From Paenibacillus alba (GTDB taxonomy: Bacteria; Bacillota; Bacilli; Paenibacillales; NBRC-103111), in assembly GCF_013204855.1 (NCBI RefSeq), contig NZ_JABMKZ010000006.1, positions 248,001 through 312,000 on the forward strand: 64,000 bases of DNA. The letters are read 5' to 3'. Shown here piece after piece: positions 16,359-24,839 of this stretch. The notes beneath the pieces were generated by a model. That model had not been told where the DNA came from, did no database searches, and saw only the letters and a list, made by a program, of their open reading frames with translations. The position numbers were made by a program, and so were the translations under genes. Position 1 is the first letter of the stretch; each line of letters begins with the position of its first letter.

Positions 16359-17552
16359 GTGATTATTCAATTGGTAGGTATAGTGCTGATAAGCATCATT
16401 GCGATTACAATCATCATTGACATCGTTCCGTTATTCAGGGACTGGCTGAGTCGCATTCATATTGGACGATATGAAGATAAACAAATTTGGAATAAATCCA
16501 TCACCAAAGTTGGGCTTAAGTGGCTGCATACGACTCCGAAGATTAAAGTGACCGATCACACCCGATTAGTCGTCATTGATATGTTGAAAGGAAATTACAC
16601 GAAGACTGCCATTCAGCATTGGCAGGAAGCGGCATTGTTATTGGGGATGTCTGAATATTTAGTTAACAATGATGATAAAGAAGCAAAAAAAGCGCTTATG
16701 AGGTTTCTGAATTTGAAATTTGACAGTAAGGGCCAGTGGCTGGAAACACCTAAACATGTGGATACAGCCATTTTGGCGTATGCCGTCATGAAGTTGGGGT
16801 TTATTGAAACAGACCGCTACAAATTGGCGCTTGATGCGACATGGGACATGATCAAAGATCATATTGGTCATGATGGTACAGTTCAATACCGTACCTTTAT
16901 GAAGGGCTATCGGTATGTGGATACGATTGGTTTTGTTTGTCCGTTCCTGGTTGCATACGGCATTCGTTATAAGAAAGATGAATGTGTAGATTTGGCATTG
17001 AAACAGATTAAAGCCTATGAAGAGCGCGGGATGCTGGAGGGGCATCATATCCCAAGTCATGCCTATGAAGTAGATGATAAGCTGCCACTAGGCTTATTTG
17101 GTTGGGGTAGAGGGCTTGGCTGGTATGCCATAGGTCTCATAGACGCTTGGAATGAACTGCCCAGTGATCATACGTATAAAGCCATTTTAGAGGAAAGTGT
17201 GAAAAGATTTGCCAAAGCGGCAATCGTCTTTCAACAGGCGAATGGCAACTGGAACTGGACCGTAACCAGAGGTGAATGCCGGCCAGATTCATCTACTACG
17301 GCTACATTGGGCTGGTTTATGTTGAATGCATCCAAAATCGAAGAAATTGCGGACATGTGTTTAGACAGCGCCAATCAAGCATCCAATTATTTGATGAAGG
17401 TAACGAGACGGAATGGGGCTGTAGATTTCTCGCAAGGAGATACGAAAGACATTGGGGTGTACTCCATGTTATTCAATATCCTGCCTTTCACGCAAGGCTT
17501 TTGTATCCGAATGATGAACTTTAATCATGGTTTTAAGGTCGTGAAGAGATGA
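16359..17552 (+). CDS. Membrane-anchored glycoside hydrolase, GH88/GH105-like
   Basis: A 397-residue protein with one hydrophobic N-terminal segment (VGIVLISIIAITIIIDIV) followed by an (alpha/alpha)6-type domain. Features of unsaturated glucuronyl or rhamnogalacturonyl hydrolases include KHVDTAILAYAVMKLG, RYVDTIGFVCPFLVAYG and the block GLFGWGRGLGWYAIGLIDAW. Such enzymes remove unsaturated uronic residues left by polysaccharide lyases. GTG 16359 has AAGGGG 9 nt upstream and avoids overlap; an ATG at 16323 is possible. With the beta-helix protein at 22638 it could trim or turn over the polymer. Confidence 0.8.
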   Translation: MIIQLVGIVLISIIAITIIIDIVPLFRDWLSRIHIGRYEDKQIWNKSITKVGLKWLHTTPKIKVTDHTRLVVIDMLKGNYTKTAIQHWQEAALLLGMSEYLVNNDDKEAKKALMRFLNLKFDSKGQWLETPKHVDTAILAYAVMKLGFIETDRYKLALDATWDMIKDHIGHDGTVQYRTFMKGYRYVDTIGFVCPFLVAYGIRYKKDECVDLALKQIKAYEERGMLEGHHIPSHAYEVDDKLPLGLFGWGRGLGWYAIGLIDAWNELPSDHTYKAILEESVKRFAKAAIVFQQANGNWNWTVTRGECRPDSSTTATLGWFMLNASKIEEIADMCLDSANQASNYLMKVTRRNGAVDFSQGDTKDIGVYSMLFNILPFTQGFCIRMMNFNHGFKVVKR

Positions 17553-18112
17553 TCATACGCAGAATGATGACCTTTGTGAAGGTTAGAATTAGAAAGTATT
17601 TCTTAGAAGAGATTTGGCTGGAGGATTATGTGAAAATGGGGATGAAGATTGGGGAGAATTGTTCCATTCAACCCGGGGTTGTATTCGACTATACGCATTG
17701 CTGGTTAATCAAAATAGGAAATAATGTGACGATCGCGCCGCAAGCTTACCTACTAGCACATGACGCCAGCACCAAAAACTTAATTAATATGACGAAGATT
17801 GGAGCCATTACGATTGAAGATGGTGTTTTCATTGGCGCAAGGGCGTTAATCATGCCTGGTGTTACCATAGGTAGCAATTCAATCATTGGTGCCGGAAGTG
17901 TTGTAACGAAATCAATACCTGCAGGCAGCATTGCTGTTGGCAATCCAGCTAAAGTTGTATCTTCCGTAGAAGCGTATCTCGAAAAAAGCAGAAGTCTTCT
18001 AAAAATGAGTAAAAACTACGATGTTACCTATACACATATGGGCAATATCACTGCACTTAACAAAAATAAAATGTACGAAGAATTATTAGATGAAATAGGG
18101 TTCGTCGTATGA
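17549..18112 (+). CDS. Left-handed beta-helix acetyltransferase (EPS)
   Basis: A 187-residue hexapeptide-repeat protein with IGENCSIQPGVVFDYTH, IGNNVTIAPQAYLLAHD and VFIGARALIMPGVTIG, ending in a maltose/serine-acetyltransferase-like loop AVGNPAKVV. The His in LLAHDAS is the likely catalytic residue. It overlaps the genes on both sides by 4 bp. Probably O-acetylates an EPS sugar. Confidence 0.85.
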   Translation: MIIRRMMTFVKVRIRKYFLEEIWLEDYVKMGMKIGENCSIQPGVVFDYTHCWLIKIGNNVTIAPQAYLLAHDASTKNLINMTKIGAITIEDGVFIGARALIMPGVTIGSNSIIGAGSVVTKSIPAGSIAVGNPAKVVSSVEAYLEKSRSLLKMSKNYDVTYTHMGNITALNKNKMYEELLDEIGFVV

Positions 18113-19665
18113 GAACCAAAAATTCGCTGATCAACATAGGTGTAGGACTTGGCAATCAATTGATTATTACGTTCTTAAGCTTTTTTTCAAGAACAGTGTT
18201 CATTCACACGCTAGGCTTGGATTATTTAGGCGTTAATGGTCTGTTCACGAATATATTAGCGATGCTCTCGTTAGCGGAGGCCGGTATCGGGTCAAGTATT
18301 ATTTATAATCTGTATAAACCAGTGGCTGATCAGGATAAAGATAAGATCTTGATGCTGATGAAATTGTATAAGAAAGCGTATTTAGCGATTGCAGTTGTCG
18401 TTCTTGTGTTGGGCCTAGCTGTCCTGCCGTTTCTTAATTTTTTTGTCAAAGAATCGAGTGTCTCACATATCCATCTGATTTATCTTGTCTTCCTGATCAA
18501 TACGGTTACTCCTTATTTATTTCAGTACAAGAGTTCTTTTCTTAATGTGAATCAGAAAGGATACATCATAACGGGGCTGTTCTCGGTCTCATCGATCCTT
18601 TCGACTTGTCTGAAGATCGCAATTCTTTATACGACGCAGAACTATTTGGTATATTTAATTATTGACAGTGTCATTACGATTACGAACAACATCATTTTAT
18701 CGATGATTGTTGATAAGCTATATCCTTTTCTCAAGGAGAAGATCGCAGGCAAAATTGACAGTCTGACCAAAAGTAATCTAATCAAAAATATTAAAGCCAT
18801 AATCCTGCAAAACGTAGGCTCCTACTTAATTTTTGGAACGGATAATCTGATTATTTCTTATTATGTAAGCGTTGCTGCTGTTGGCTTATACTCCAACTAT
18901 TTTATGTTAATCGACATTTGCAGGACGTTTATTAATCAGATTTTCAATAATATTTATCATAGCGTAGGCAACTTAGTGGCGAAGGAGACCAAAGAAAGAA
19001 TATACAGTGTATATAAAGTGACCATGCTGCTTAATTTCTGGTTGTATTCCTTGTTTGCAATTGTTTTATTCATAACGATCGAGCCGTTTATCACGCTTTG
19101 GATTGGTTCGCAATTTCTAATGGATAAGCTGGTGTTGATTGTTCTGGTCATTACCTTCTACGAAAGAGGCATGAGAAACTCCATAACAACCGTTAAGACA
19201 ACGGCGGGAATCTTCCATGAAGACAGATATGTGCCCCTGTGCCAAGCAGCCGTCAATCTCGTTTTTTCTATTATTTTAGTAAAATCGATCGGAATTGCGG
19301 GTGTATTCATTGGTACCTTGATTAGTGCCATGTTAGTGCCGTTTTGGACTACGCCGTATTTTGTGTATAAAAAAGTATTTCAATTGTCCGTTCTACGGTA
19401 CTTTGTCCGTTACTTCTACTATGCAGCGATAGGCGTGGGGACTTGCCTGCTTACTGAATTCTTCGCTCATCTCATTGACGTCCATTCCATCCTTACCTTT
19501 GGAGCAAAAGCGCTGCTTTGTCTACTTGTACCGAATTTAGTTTATATCCTTATTTTCCATAGAAGCGATGAATTTAAATATTTGGCGAGAATTGCTATAG
19601 GCATATTGATGAAGGTACAGAGGAAAGTGATGCCAGCAGCAGCCCTGAATCAACGGGAATTGTGA
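18109..19665 (+). CDS. Wzx-type polysaccharide flippase (MOP superfamily)
   Basis: A 518-residue polytopic protein starting MRTKNSLINIGVGLGNQLII. About 12-14 hydrophobic segments are spread along the chain, as in the oligosaccharide flippase (Wzx/RfbX-like) family. It would move the lipid-linked repeat unit across the membrane. It overlaps the upstream acetyltransferase by 4 bp. This is the only flippase candidate in the window; the second EPS locus has a polymerase but no flippase. Confidence 0.9.
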   Translation: MRTKNSLINIGVGLGNQLIITFLSFFSRTVFIHTLGLDYLGVNGLFTNILAMLSLAEAGIGSSIIYNLYKPVADQDKDKILMLMKLYKKAYLAIAVVVLVLGLAVLPFLNFFVKESSVSHIHLIYLVFLINTVTPYLFQYKSSFLNVNQKGYIITGLFSVSSILSTCLKIAILYTTQNYLVYLIIDSVITITNNIILSMIVDKLYPFLKEKIAGKIDSLTKSNLIKNIKAIILQNVGSYLIFGTDNLIISYYVSVAAVGLYSNYFMLIDICRTFINQIFNNIYHSVGNLVAKETKERIYSVYKVTMLLNFWLYSLFAIVLFITIEPFITLWIGSQFLMDKLVLIVLVITFYERGMRNSITTVKTTAGIFHEDRYVPLCQAAVNLVFSIILVKSIGIAGVFIGTLISAMLVPFWTTPYFVYKKVFQLSVLRYFVRYFYYAAIGVGTCLLTEFFAHLIDVHSILTFGAKALLCLLVPNLVYILIFHRSDEFKYLARIAIGILMKVQRKVMPAAALNQREL

Positions 19666-19679
19666 AAGGAGCGTCTTCA

Positions 19680-21443
19680 ATGAAAGAGTCTTTTCAATTT
19701 AATCCGGATACGATTGCTTATCTTCTGAATAAGCGTGCAAAGACATGTCCAAGTGATATTGCCTATTGTTTTCCAGAGCTGCATCAGTATTATGCATGGG
19801 GCACGATATGGGAGGAAGTTCAACTTCTGGCGCGGGGTTTCCTTCATCTAGGTATTAAGAAGGGCGATTCAATCGCTCTGCTCATGACGGGAAGAATGGA
19901 GCTGATTCTTTCGATGTTCGCTACAGCTTGCGTTGGAGCTGTCATCGTTCCTCTTAATTCCTACTCGAAGAAGGATGAAATCCGTGCCTATCTGCAAAGC
20001 GCAAGTCCTAAAGCTATGATTATTGGAAAAGAAGGGCATCATCTGCACTATCCATCCCTGCTTATGGACATCATCACAGATTGTCGCCAAAGTGAGCTGG
20101 CATCCCCGTGGCTTCCTGCGCATATTTTTGTTGTGGATGCTGACGATGATCAACCCGCACCGTTACGTTCATTTACGCAGTTAGTGAAACTGGCTTCCTT
20201 TACCGAAGAGGAAGAGCTGCGCGCGGCATGTTCGCTGACGAATGTCAAGGATCCGCTCATCCTGCTGCACACCTCAGGCACTCTTGGCTCTCCCAAAGGG
20301 GTGCTTCGCACAACAGCTTCCTTCTTAGTAGCTACCCCTGTCGGCAAGAAATCAGGGAAGTTGACGGGGATGCTGCAGAAGATGACGGATGTAATCGCCC
20401 GGCATTTCTCCGTCATCAATTTGCTGCCGCTTTATCACCTTGGCGGGTTTGGAACGATATTTACGAATCTGAAGGTATGCAATATCCGCATTGTCATGCT
20501 TAGCTATTTCCATCCTATACAGGCGATGAAGATCACAGAGAAGGAAGCTTGCCGGATTATGATTGGCACGCCATATATGGTTCAACGGATTCTGTCTGCT
20601 GCACAAGGGAATTTCTCCTCGTTGTCGACGCTTATCGGCATTTCTTTTACTTCAGCTGCAGTCAGCAGTTCACTGCTCCGCAGAGTCAGCGAAGAGCTTC
20701 GCCTGCTCTTTTTTATGGTCACTTATGGTTCTTCTGAAGCAGGCTCAATTGCCAATGGAACTTGCTTCATTGGCGGACAAAGAAATCTGCTGTTGTCTCT
20801 TTTATTCAAGCTGCTTACCCGCTCCCATTTATTAAGCGGAGCTGTCGATTTTGAACAATTTGAGCAAAACAAGCATAGTCTGGCCGGCAAAATCGATCGA
20901 GGCGTAGAGGTGAAAATCATCCACCTTGAAACAGGGGAGGAGCTGCCCAGCCCTCAGCAAGGTGAAATTGCGGTACGAAGCCATCGAGTCCTGAGCAATG
21001 CCAAGAACCAGCAGGGATGGCCGCATTTTACCCCAGACGGATGGTACAAAACAGGTGATCTAGGTTATTTGGATGAGAATAAGCTATTGACGATTTCCGG
21101 CAGACTGCATCGCCTCATATCCCGAGGCGGAGAGAAAATATCACCACTCGAGATTGAGGATTCCTTGTTGGCGAACCCGGAGGTAGAAGAGGCCTTCGTG
21201 CTAGGGATTCCTGACGAATTATATGGCGAACAGGTCTGTGCTTGTATTGTCGCAAGGAAGGGATCGAATGTGAATGCGCAATCCATTAGAAACAGCTTGG
21301 CACTGCAGGTCTCTGCCTTTAAAATTCCAGAACACATCGTATTCTTATCTGAACTGCCGTTATCTTCAACAGGCAAAATATCTGTCGTAGACATTAAATT
21401 GCTTGTCATGAAAGGAATGGGAGAGGAAAGAGTGTATGCGTAG
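19680..21443 (+). CDS. Class I adenylate-forming enzyme (acyl-CoA synthetase-like)
   Basis: A 587-residue protein with the ANL superfamily motifs: LLHTSGTLGSPKGVLRT (P-loop), TYGSSEAGS, WYKTGDLGYLDENKLLTISG (ATP and hinge) and the C-terminal lysine in SSTGKISVVDIK. It would activate a carboxylic acid with ATP. No acyl carrier protein gene is seen nearby. Its position between the flippase and a membrane acyltransferase suggests supply of an activated acyl group for EPS decoration. ATG 19680 has AAAGGAG 8 nt upstream; the GTG at 19662 is less likely. Confidence 0.82.
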   Translation: MKESFQFNPDTIAYLLNKRAKTCPSDIAYCFPELHQYYAWGTIWEEVQLLARGFLHLGIKKGDSIALLMTGRMELILSMFATACVGAVIVPLNSYSKKDEIRAYLQSASPKAMIIGKEGHHLHYPSLLMDIITDCRQSELASPWLPAHIFVVDADDDQPAPLRSFTQLVKLASFTEEEELRAACSLTNVKDPLILLHTSGTLGSPKGVLRTTASFLVATPVGKKSGKLTGMLQKMTDVIARHFSVINLLPLYHLGGFGTIFTNLKVCNIRIVMLSYFHPIQAMKITEKEACRIMIGTPYMVQRILSAAQGNFSSLSTLIGISFTSAAVSSSLLRRVSEELRLLFFMVTYGSSEAGSIANGTCFIGGQRNLLLSLLFKLLTRSHLLSGAVDFEQFEQNKHSLAGKIDRGVEVKIIHLETGEELPSPQQGEIAVRSHRVLSNAKNQQGWPHFTPDGWYKTGDLGYLDENKLLTISGRLHRLISRGGEKISPLEIEDSLLANPEVEEAFVLGIPDELYGEQVCACIVARKGSNVNAQSIRNSLALQVSAFKIPEHIVFLSELPLSSTGKISVVDIKLLVMKGMGEERVYA

Positions 21444-22539
21444 GTATTATCCGGGCATTACCATATTCAAGCTGGTTGGCTGTTTGCTTGTCCTGTTCTC
21501 CCACCTCATGTTCAATCGTTATATGGGCACGATCGCCAATCCTCAACTTCGATTTCTTGCACTGCCATTAGGTGCGATTGTTCCTTGTTTCTATGCTGTT
21601 GCAGGCTTCCTAGCGTATAAAGGATGGACGAATGCAAGTGACTCTCGCACGTATATGAGAAGGAACATCTTGAGAATTTTGTATATGTACATTCCGTTTT
21701 GTTTACTGTTTATGGGGCAGTATATTATCCCTGAATTGATTCACGGCGGGCTTAATATGGGTAACCTTATCCTACAAGCCAAGATCCTGAGCGCGGCCGT
21801 TGTTCTGAATGGTCCATCAGTTCAGTTATGGTTCATACCACCGCTTTTATTCAGTATGTTTGTCTGTTATTGGCTGATCAAGCGGAGCGGGATGCGCGCT
21901 GCATTGATTCTTGGGATCCTTGGTTTTCTTCTAAGTCTGCTCTTAACCGGTAGTCTTCGGGCTGTCCTCGGAACGAGTCTTAATGAGCTTCTATCTGGAA
22001 TTCCCATGCTAGACTATTTCAAATTGTTCATCTATCGATATTTGGGCCTTGGGTTCCCATTTGTGTTAACCGGCATTGTCATAGCCAAATACGAAGAGAA
22101 GTTTTTTCGTGCTCGCGTATGGCCGATGATTATGATGGCGGCGATCATTTCAACGCTGGAGCTCATCTACTTGTTGCAGTTCACAGCGTGGAGTGCTGAG
22201 TACAAGATAACCATCGGCATTATTCCGAATACGGTTCTGCTTTTTTACTGGATTCTTCATGTCAAAAGTCAGGCGATTCAAAAGTATCATAAATTTATTA
22301 ACTTATTTAGTGTCGTGACGTTCTGCGGGCATATTCTTTTGATGCAACTGAACCTCTTCTTGCTGAACTGGGACGTGGCAGTGTTGAGTGGTCAGCAGAA
22401 TGTTGTTTATGTGATGCTAACCTTTATGGAATGCCTCCTTGTTAGTCTGCTTCTGTATAAGTGGAGCAGCGCTTTTGCGCTGAATCCCCTTTATATGTAC
22501 GGGAAACGCAAAGAAGGTCATTCCGACCAAAGCATCTAG
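21436..22539 (+). CDS. Membrane acyltransferase, acyltransferase-3 family
   Basis: A 367-residue protein with about ten hydrophobic segments. The first contains the family-typical FKLVGCLLVLFSHLMFNRY, with an R/H-containing active-site region as in OafA-type O-acyltransferases. It overlaps the acyl-adenylating gene by 8 bp, so the two are co-translated. The likely role is to transfer an acyl group to the polysaccharide on the outer face. The family also contains non-EPS members. Confidence 0.78.
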   Translation: MRRYYPGITIFKLVGCLLVLFSHLMFNRYMGTIANPQLRFLALPLGAIVPCFYAVAGFLAYKGWTNASDSRTYMRRNILRILYMYIPFCLLFMGQYIIPELIHGGLNMGNLILQAKILSAAVVLNGPSVQLWFIPPLLFSMFVCYWLIKRSGMRAALILGILGFLLSLLLTGSLRAVLGTSLNELLSGIPMLDYFKLFIYRYLGLGFPFVLTGIVIAKYEEKFFRARVWPMIMMAAIISTLELIYLLQFTAWSAEYKITIGIIPNTVLLFYWILHVKSQAIQKYHKFINLFSVVTFCGHILLMQLNLFLLNWDVAVLSGQQNVVYVMLTFMECLLVSLLLYKWSSAFALNPLYMYGKRKEGHSDQSI

Positions 22540-22588
22540 AGGCAACAGGGAATTTGTCGTCTTCCGGTTGCTAGTCATCGTTTGAAAT

Positions 22589-22607
22589 GGTCTCTTTATG
22601 GAGAACC
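22589..22607. promoter_or_regulatory. Degenerate SinR-like box before the beta-helix gene
   Basis: GGTCTCTTTATGGAGAACC has one good half-site (GGAGAAC) and one with a missing T (GTCTCTTT). It lies 31 bp before the ATG at 22638 and could place this gene under the same control as the rest of the locus. Confidence 0.3.
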
Positions 22608-22637
22608 TCTAAGAAGTGAAAGGATTGATATTCTAAC

Positions 22638-24773
22638 ATGTATAGGTTTGTTTTTATTTTGTGCTCCGTCTGCCTTTGCTTGCTTCCAGTATGGCCCCAT
22701 GCTTCGTATGCCGAGACGGCTGCACCTGCTTCTGTTTCTAGTCAAGAACGTATCTATGAGCTCGATTTAGCCAAATGGCATATTTACAATGATAATTCGC
22801 ATGCTGCTGAAACGACGGATGGCTTTAATGATGCACTGAAATGGGCGCATGATCAGGGGTTCAACGTCTTTAAGGTTCCCGCGGGAACGTATTTGATTGC
22901 CAAGGGAACGGATGGGACTTGGGATGCACGCGGACGAATCAACATGGTTAGTGATATGAAATTTTGGCTTGATGAGAAAGCGGTCATTCAAAAGGAACAA
23001 AACGGATTTCAAGGCTACACGACATTGCTTGTCGGTGTAGGCGTTAAGAACGTAACCATTGCTGGTGGAACGTATCGCGGCGATCGAGATACACATGATT
23101 ATTCCAAAGGAGGCACCCATGAAGGCGGGTATGGGATTGCTACCAAAGGTGCGATTAATGTTACGATTGATGGCGTAAAGACCCAGAACTTTACGGGTGA
23201 CGGGCTTTATATAGCCGGCGGCAGCGGGTATATGCAGGATTTGTATGAAAATGGCTTCGAATCAGGCGGCCTGGATGATCAAGGCAATCTGACGAAGGAT
23301 TCATCGAAAATAAGAACCAAAGCAAGCTGGAAATTAACAGACCCATCCTTCGATTTGACGCACAGCCTCATCATTGACAACGGTCATCAGCTGCCGGATG
23401 TCTATGATATTTATTTTTACAAAGCGAACGGCACTTTTCTCGCCAAAGTAAAGCAACAACCGCAAGGGAAGTATGTGTCTATTCCAGCAGGAAGCGATTC
23501 TATGAGGCTTGCGTTTAGCGGAACTATCCAAAAAGGCACCTATGTGGAAATATGGAACAGGGTGCAGTCTACCAATATTACGATCCGGAATGCCGATTCT
23601 TCGTTTAATCGTAGACAAGGATTGAGTATTAGCGGAGGTAAAAATGTTACCGTGCAAAATAGTGCTTTTCATGATATAGGTGGCAAAGGCGGTACAGCGC
23701 CAATGGCGGGAATCGACGTTGAAGGCGGCGCCGGCGATAACGGATTTATTAATGAAAACATTACCATAAAAAATAATAAGTTTTACAAGAACAGCAGATA
23801 TGATGTTATCTTCTACGACGGCCACGACGGCCTATTAGAGAATAACCATTTGGCTTCTACTGGAGCAATTGGGCTTGCTGTCTCTGATCCTTTCACAGGG
23901 GCAACAATTAAAGACAATAATTTTGAAGGGACAAGTATTTATGCCAGTCATGATGTGACCTTCATAGGCAATGCCATCAGTGACTCGCTGACTCATTTCG
24001 ATGGACCTAATATTAACATCAAGGGGATGACAGCAACCAATACGAATTTCGCGATTAGCAGCTCCAAGCCTTTTGGTGTAACGGCTTCGGATATTACAAT
24101 CAATCTGACGAAAAAAACCGCTGAAGCAGGTTTATCCATCTGGCTAAATCCTGTCCATCTAACGAATGTCACGATTACTGGAGCACCTGCTTTGCGAGCG
24201 GTCTCTGGCGGGAATGTGGAGGGCAATATTTTTGATAACCTGACCGTTACTGGCTACAATTCAACTTATGGCTTAGATTTACCGCCGGGGACTTATAATA
24301 ACTGTGTGTTTAATGGTCCAAGCGATGGAGGCAAAGCAGTTCCGAGTGTTGGGAAACCCGGTAAATATGTATTTAATAATTGCTCATTTACAGGCTATGG
24401 CGGATTAGCTGCTGGCAATGAGAATTTGGATCTGACCATCACCAACTCTAAATTCAATCTATCTGGCAATACTTCGGCCATTTCGGTAACTGCTGCGAAA
24501 AAGGTGCATATCGAAAATAATCAAATTACCGCAAGTGGGATTACTACAGCTTCCACTGAAATTATCAAGCTGAATGATTTCTGGAAAAAAGCGCAGCCCA
24601 ATCTCATTTTATCCGCGACGATCAAAGGGAACACGATTACTTCCAACATGGAAGCTGTTGGGATTTCAACGATGTATGTGGGAACAGGGGCGCCTGCTTT
24701 CCAGGTATGGAATAACATTTTGAATAAGGCCATTTTAAAGTTAAAAGCAAACGACATCCACAGCAACAATTAA
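22638..24773 (+). CDS. Secreted right-handed beta-helix protein (pectate-lyase-like)
   Basis: The 711-residue protein has a Sec signal peptide (hydrophobic FVFILCSVCLCLLPVW, probable cut after SYA). A pectate-lyase-superfamily N-terminal region follows (DGFNDALKWAHDQGFNVFKVPAGTY). Many parallel beta-helix rungs follow, with recurring patterns such as NVTIDGV, NITIKNNKFYKNS and HDGLLENNH. The fold fits polysaccharide lyases, hydrolases or epimerases. Catalytic residues cannot be assigned by eye. It follows the EPS locus on the same strand, so it may process the polymer outside the cell. A 70-residue stretch near residues 215-315 looks like an inserted beta-sandwich. Confidence 0.85.
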   Translation: MYRFVFILCSVCLCLLPVWPHASYAETAAPASVSSQERIYELDLAKWHIYNDNSHAAETTDGFNDALKWAHDQGFNVFKVPAGTYLIAKGTDGTWDARGRINMVSDMKFWLDEKAVIQKEQNGFQGYTTLLVGVGVKNVTIAGGTYRGDRDTHDYSKGGTHEGGYGIATKGAINVTIDGVKTQNFTGDGLYIAGGSGYMQDLYENGFESGGLDDQGNLTKDSSKIRTKASWKLTDPSFDLTHSLIIDNGHQLPDVYDIYFYKANGTFLAKVKQQPQGKYVSIPAGSDSMRLAFSGTIQKGTYVEIWNRVQSTNITIRNADSSFNRRQGLSISGGKNVTVQNSAFHDIGGKGGTAPMAGIDVEGGAGDNGFINENITIKNNKFYKNSRYDVIFYDGHDGLLENNHLASTGAIGLAVSDPFTGATIKDNNFEGTSIYASHDVTFIGNAISDSLTHFDGPNINIKGMTATNTNFAISSSKPFGVTASDITINLTKKTAEAGLSIWLNPVHLTNVTITGAPALRAVSGGNVEGNIFDNLTVTGYNSTYGLDLPPGTYNNCVFNGPSDGGKAVPSVGKPGKYVFNNCSFTGYGGLAAGNENLDLTITNSKFNLSGNTSAISVTAAKKVHIENNQITASGITTASTEIIKLNDFWKKAQPNLILSATIKGNTITSNMEAVGISTMYVGTGAPAFQVWNNILNKAILKLKANDIHSNN

Positions 24774-24789
24774 TTGCTCGGAAAAACAG

Positions 24790-24831
24790 CAAAGGAAGGT
24801 GAGCGGCGAGGCCGCTTATCCTTCCTTTTTG
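24790..24831. terminator. Bidirectional terminator between convergent beta-helix genes
   Basis: AAAGGAAGG pairs with CCTTCCTTT, with a further GC-rich stem (GAGCGGC/GCCGCTT) inside. T-rich tracts lie on both outer sides, serving both convergent genes. Confidence 0.85.
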
Positions 24832-24839
24832 CTATCCAG

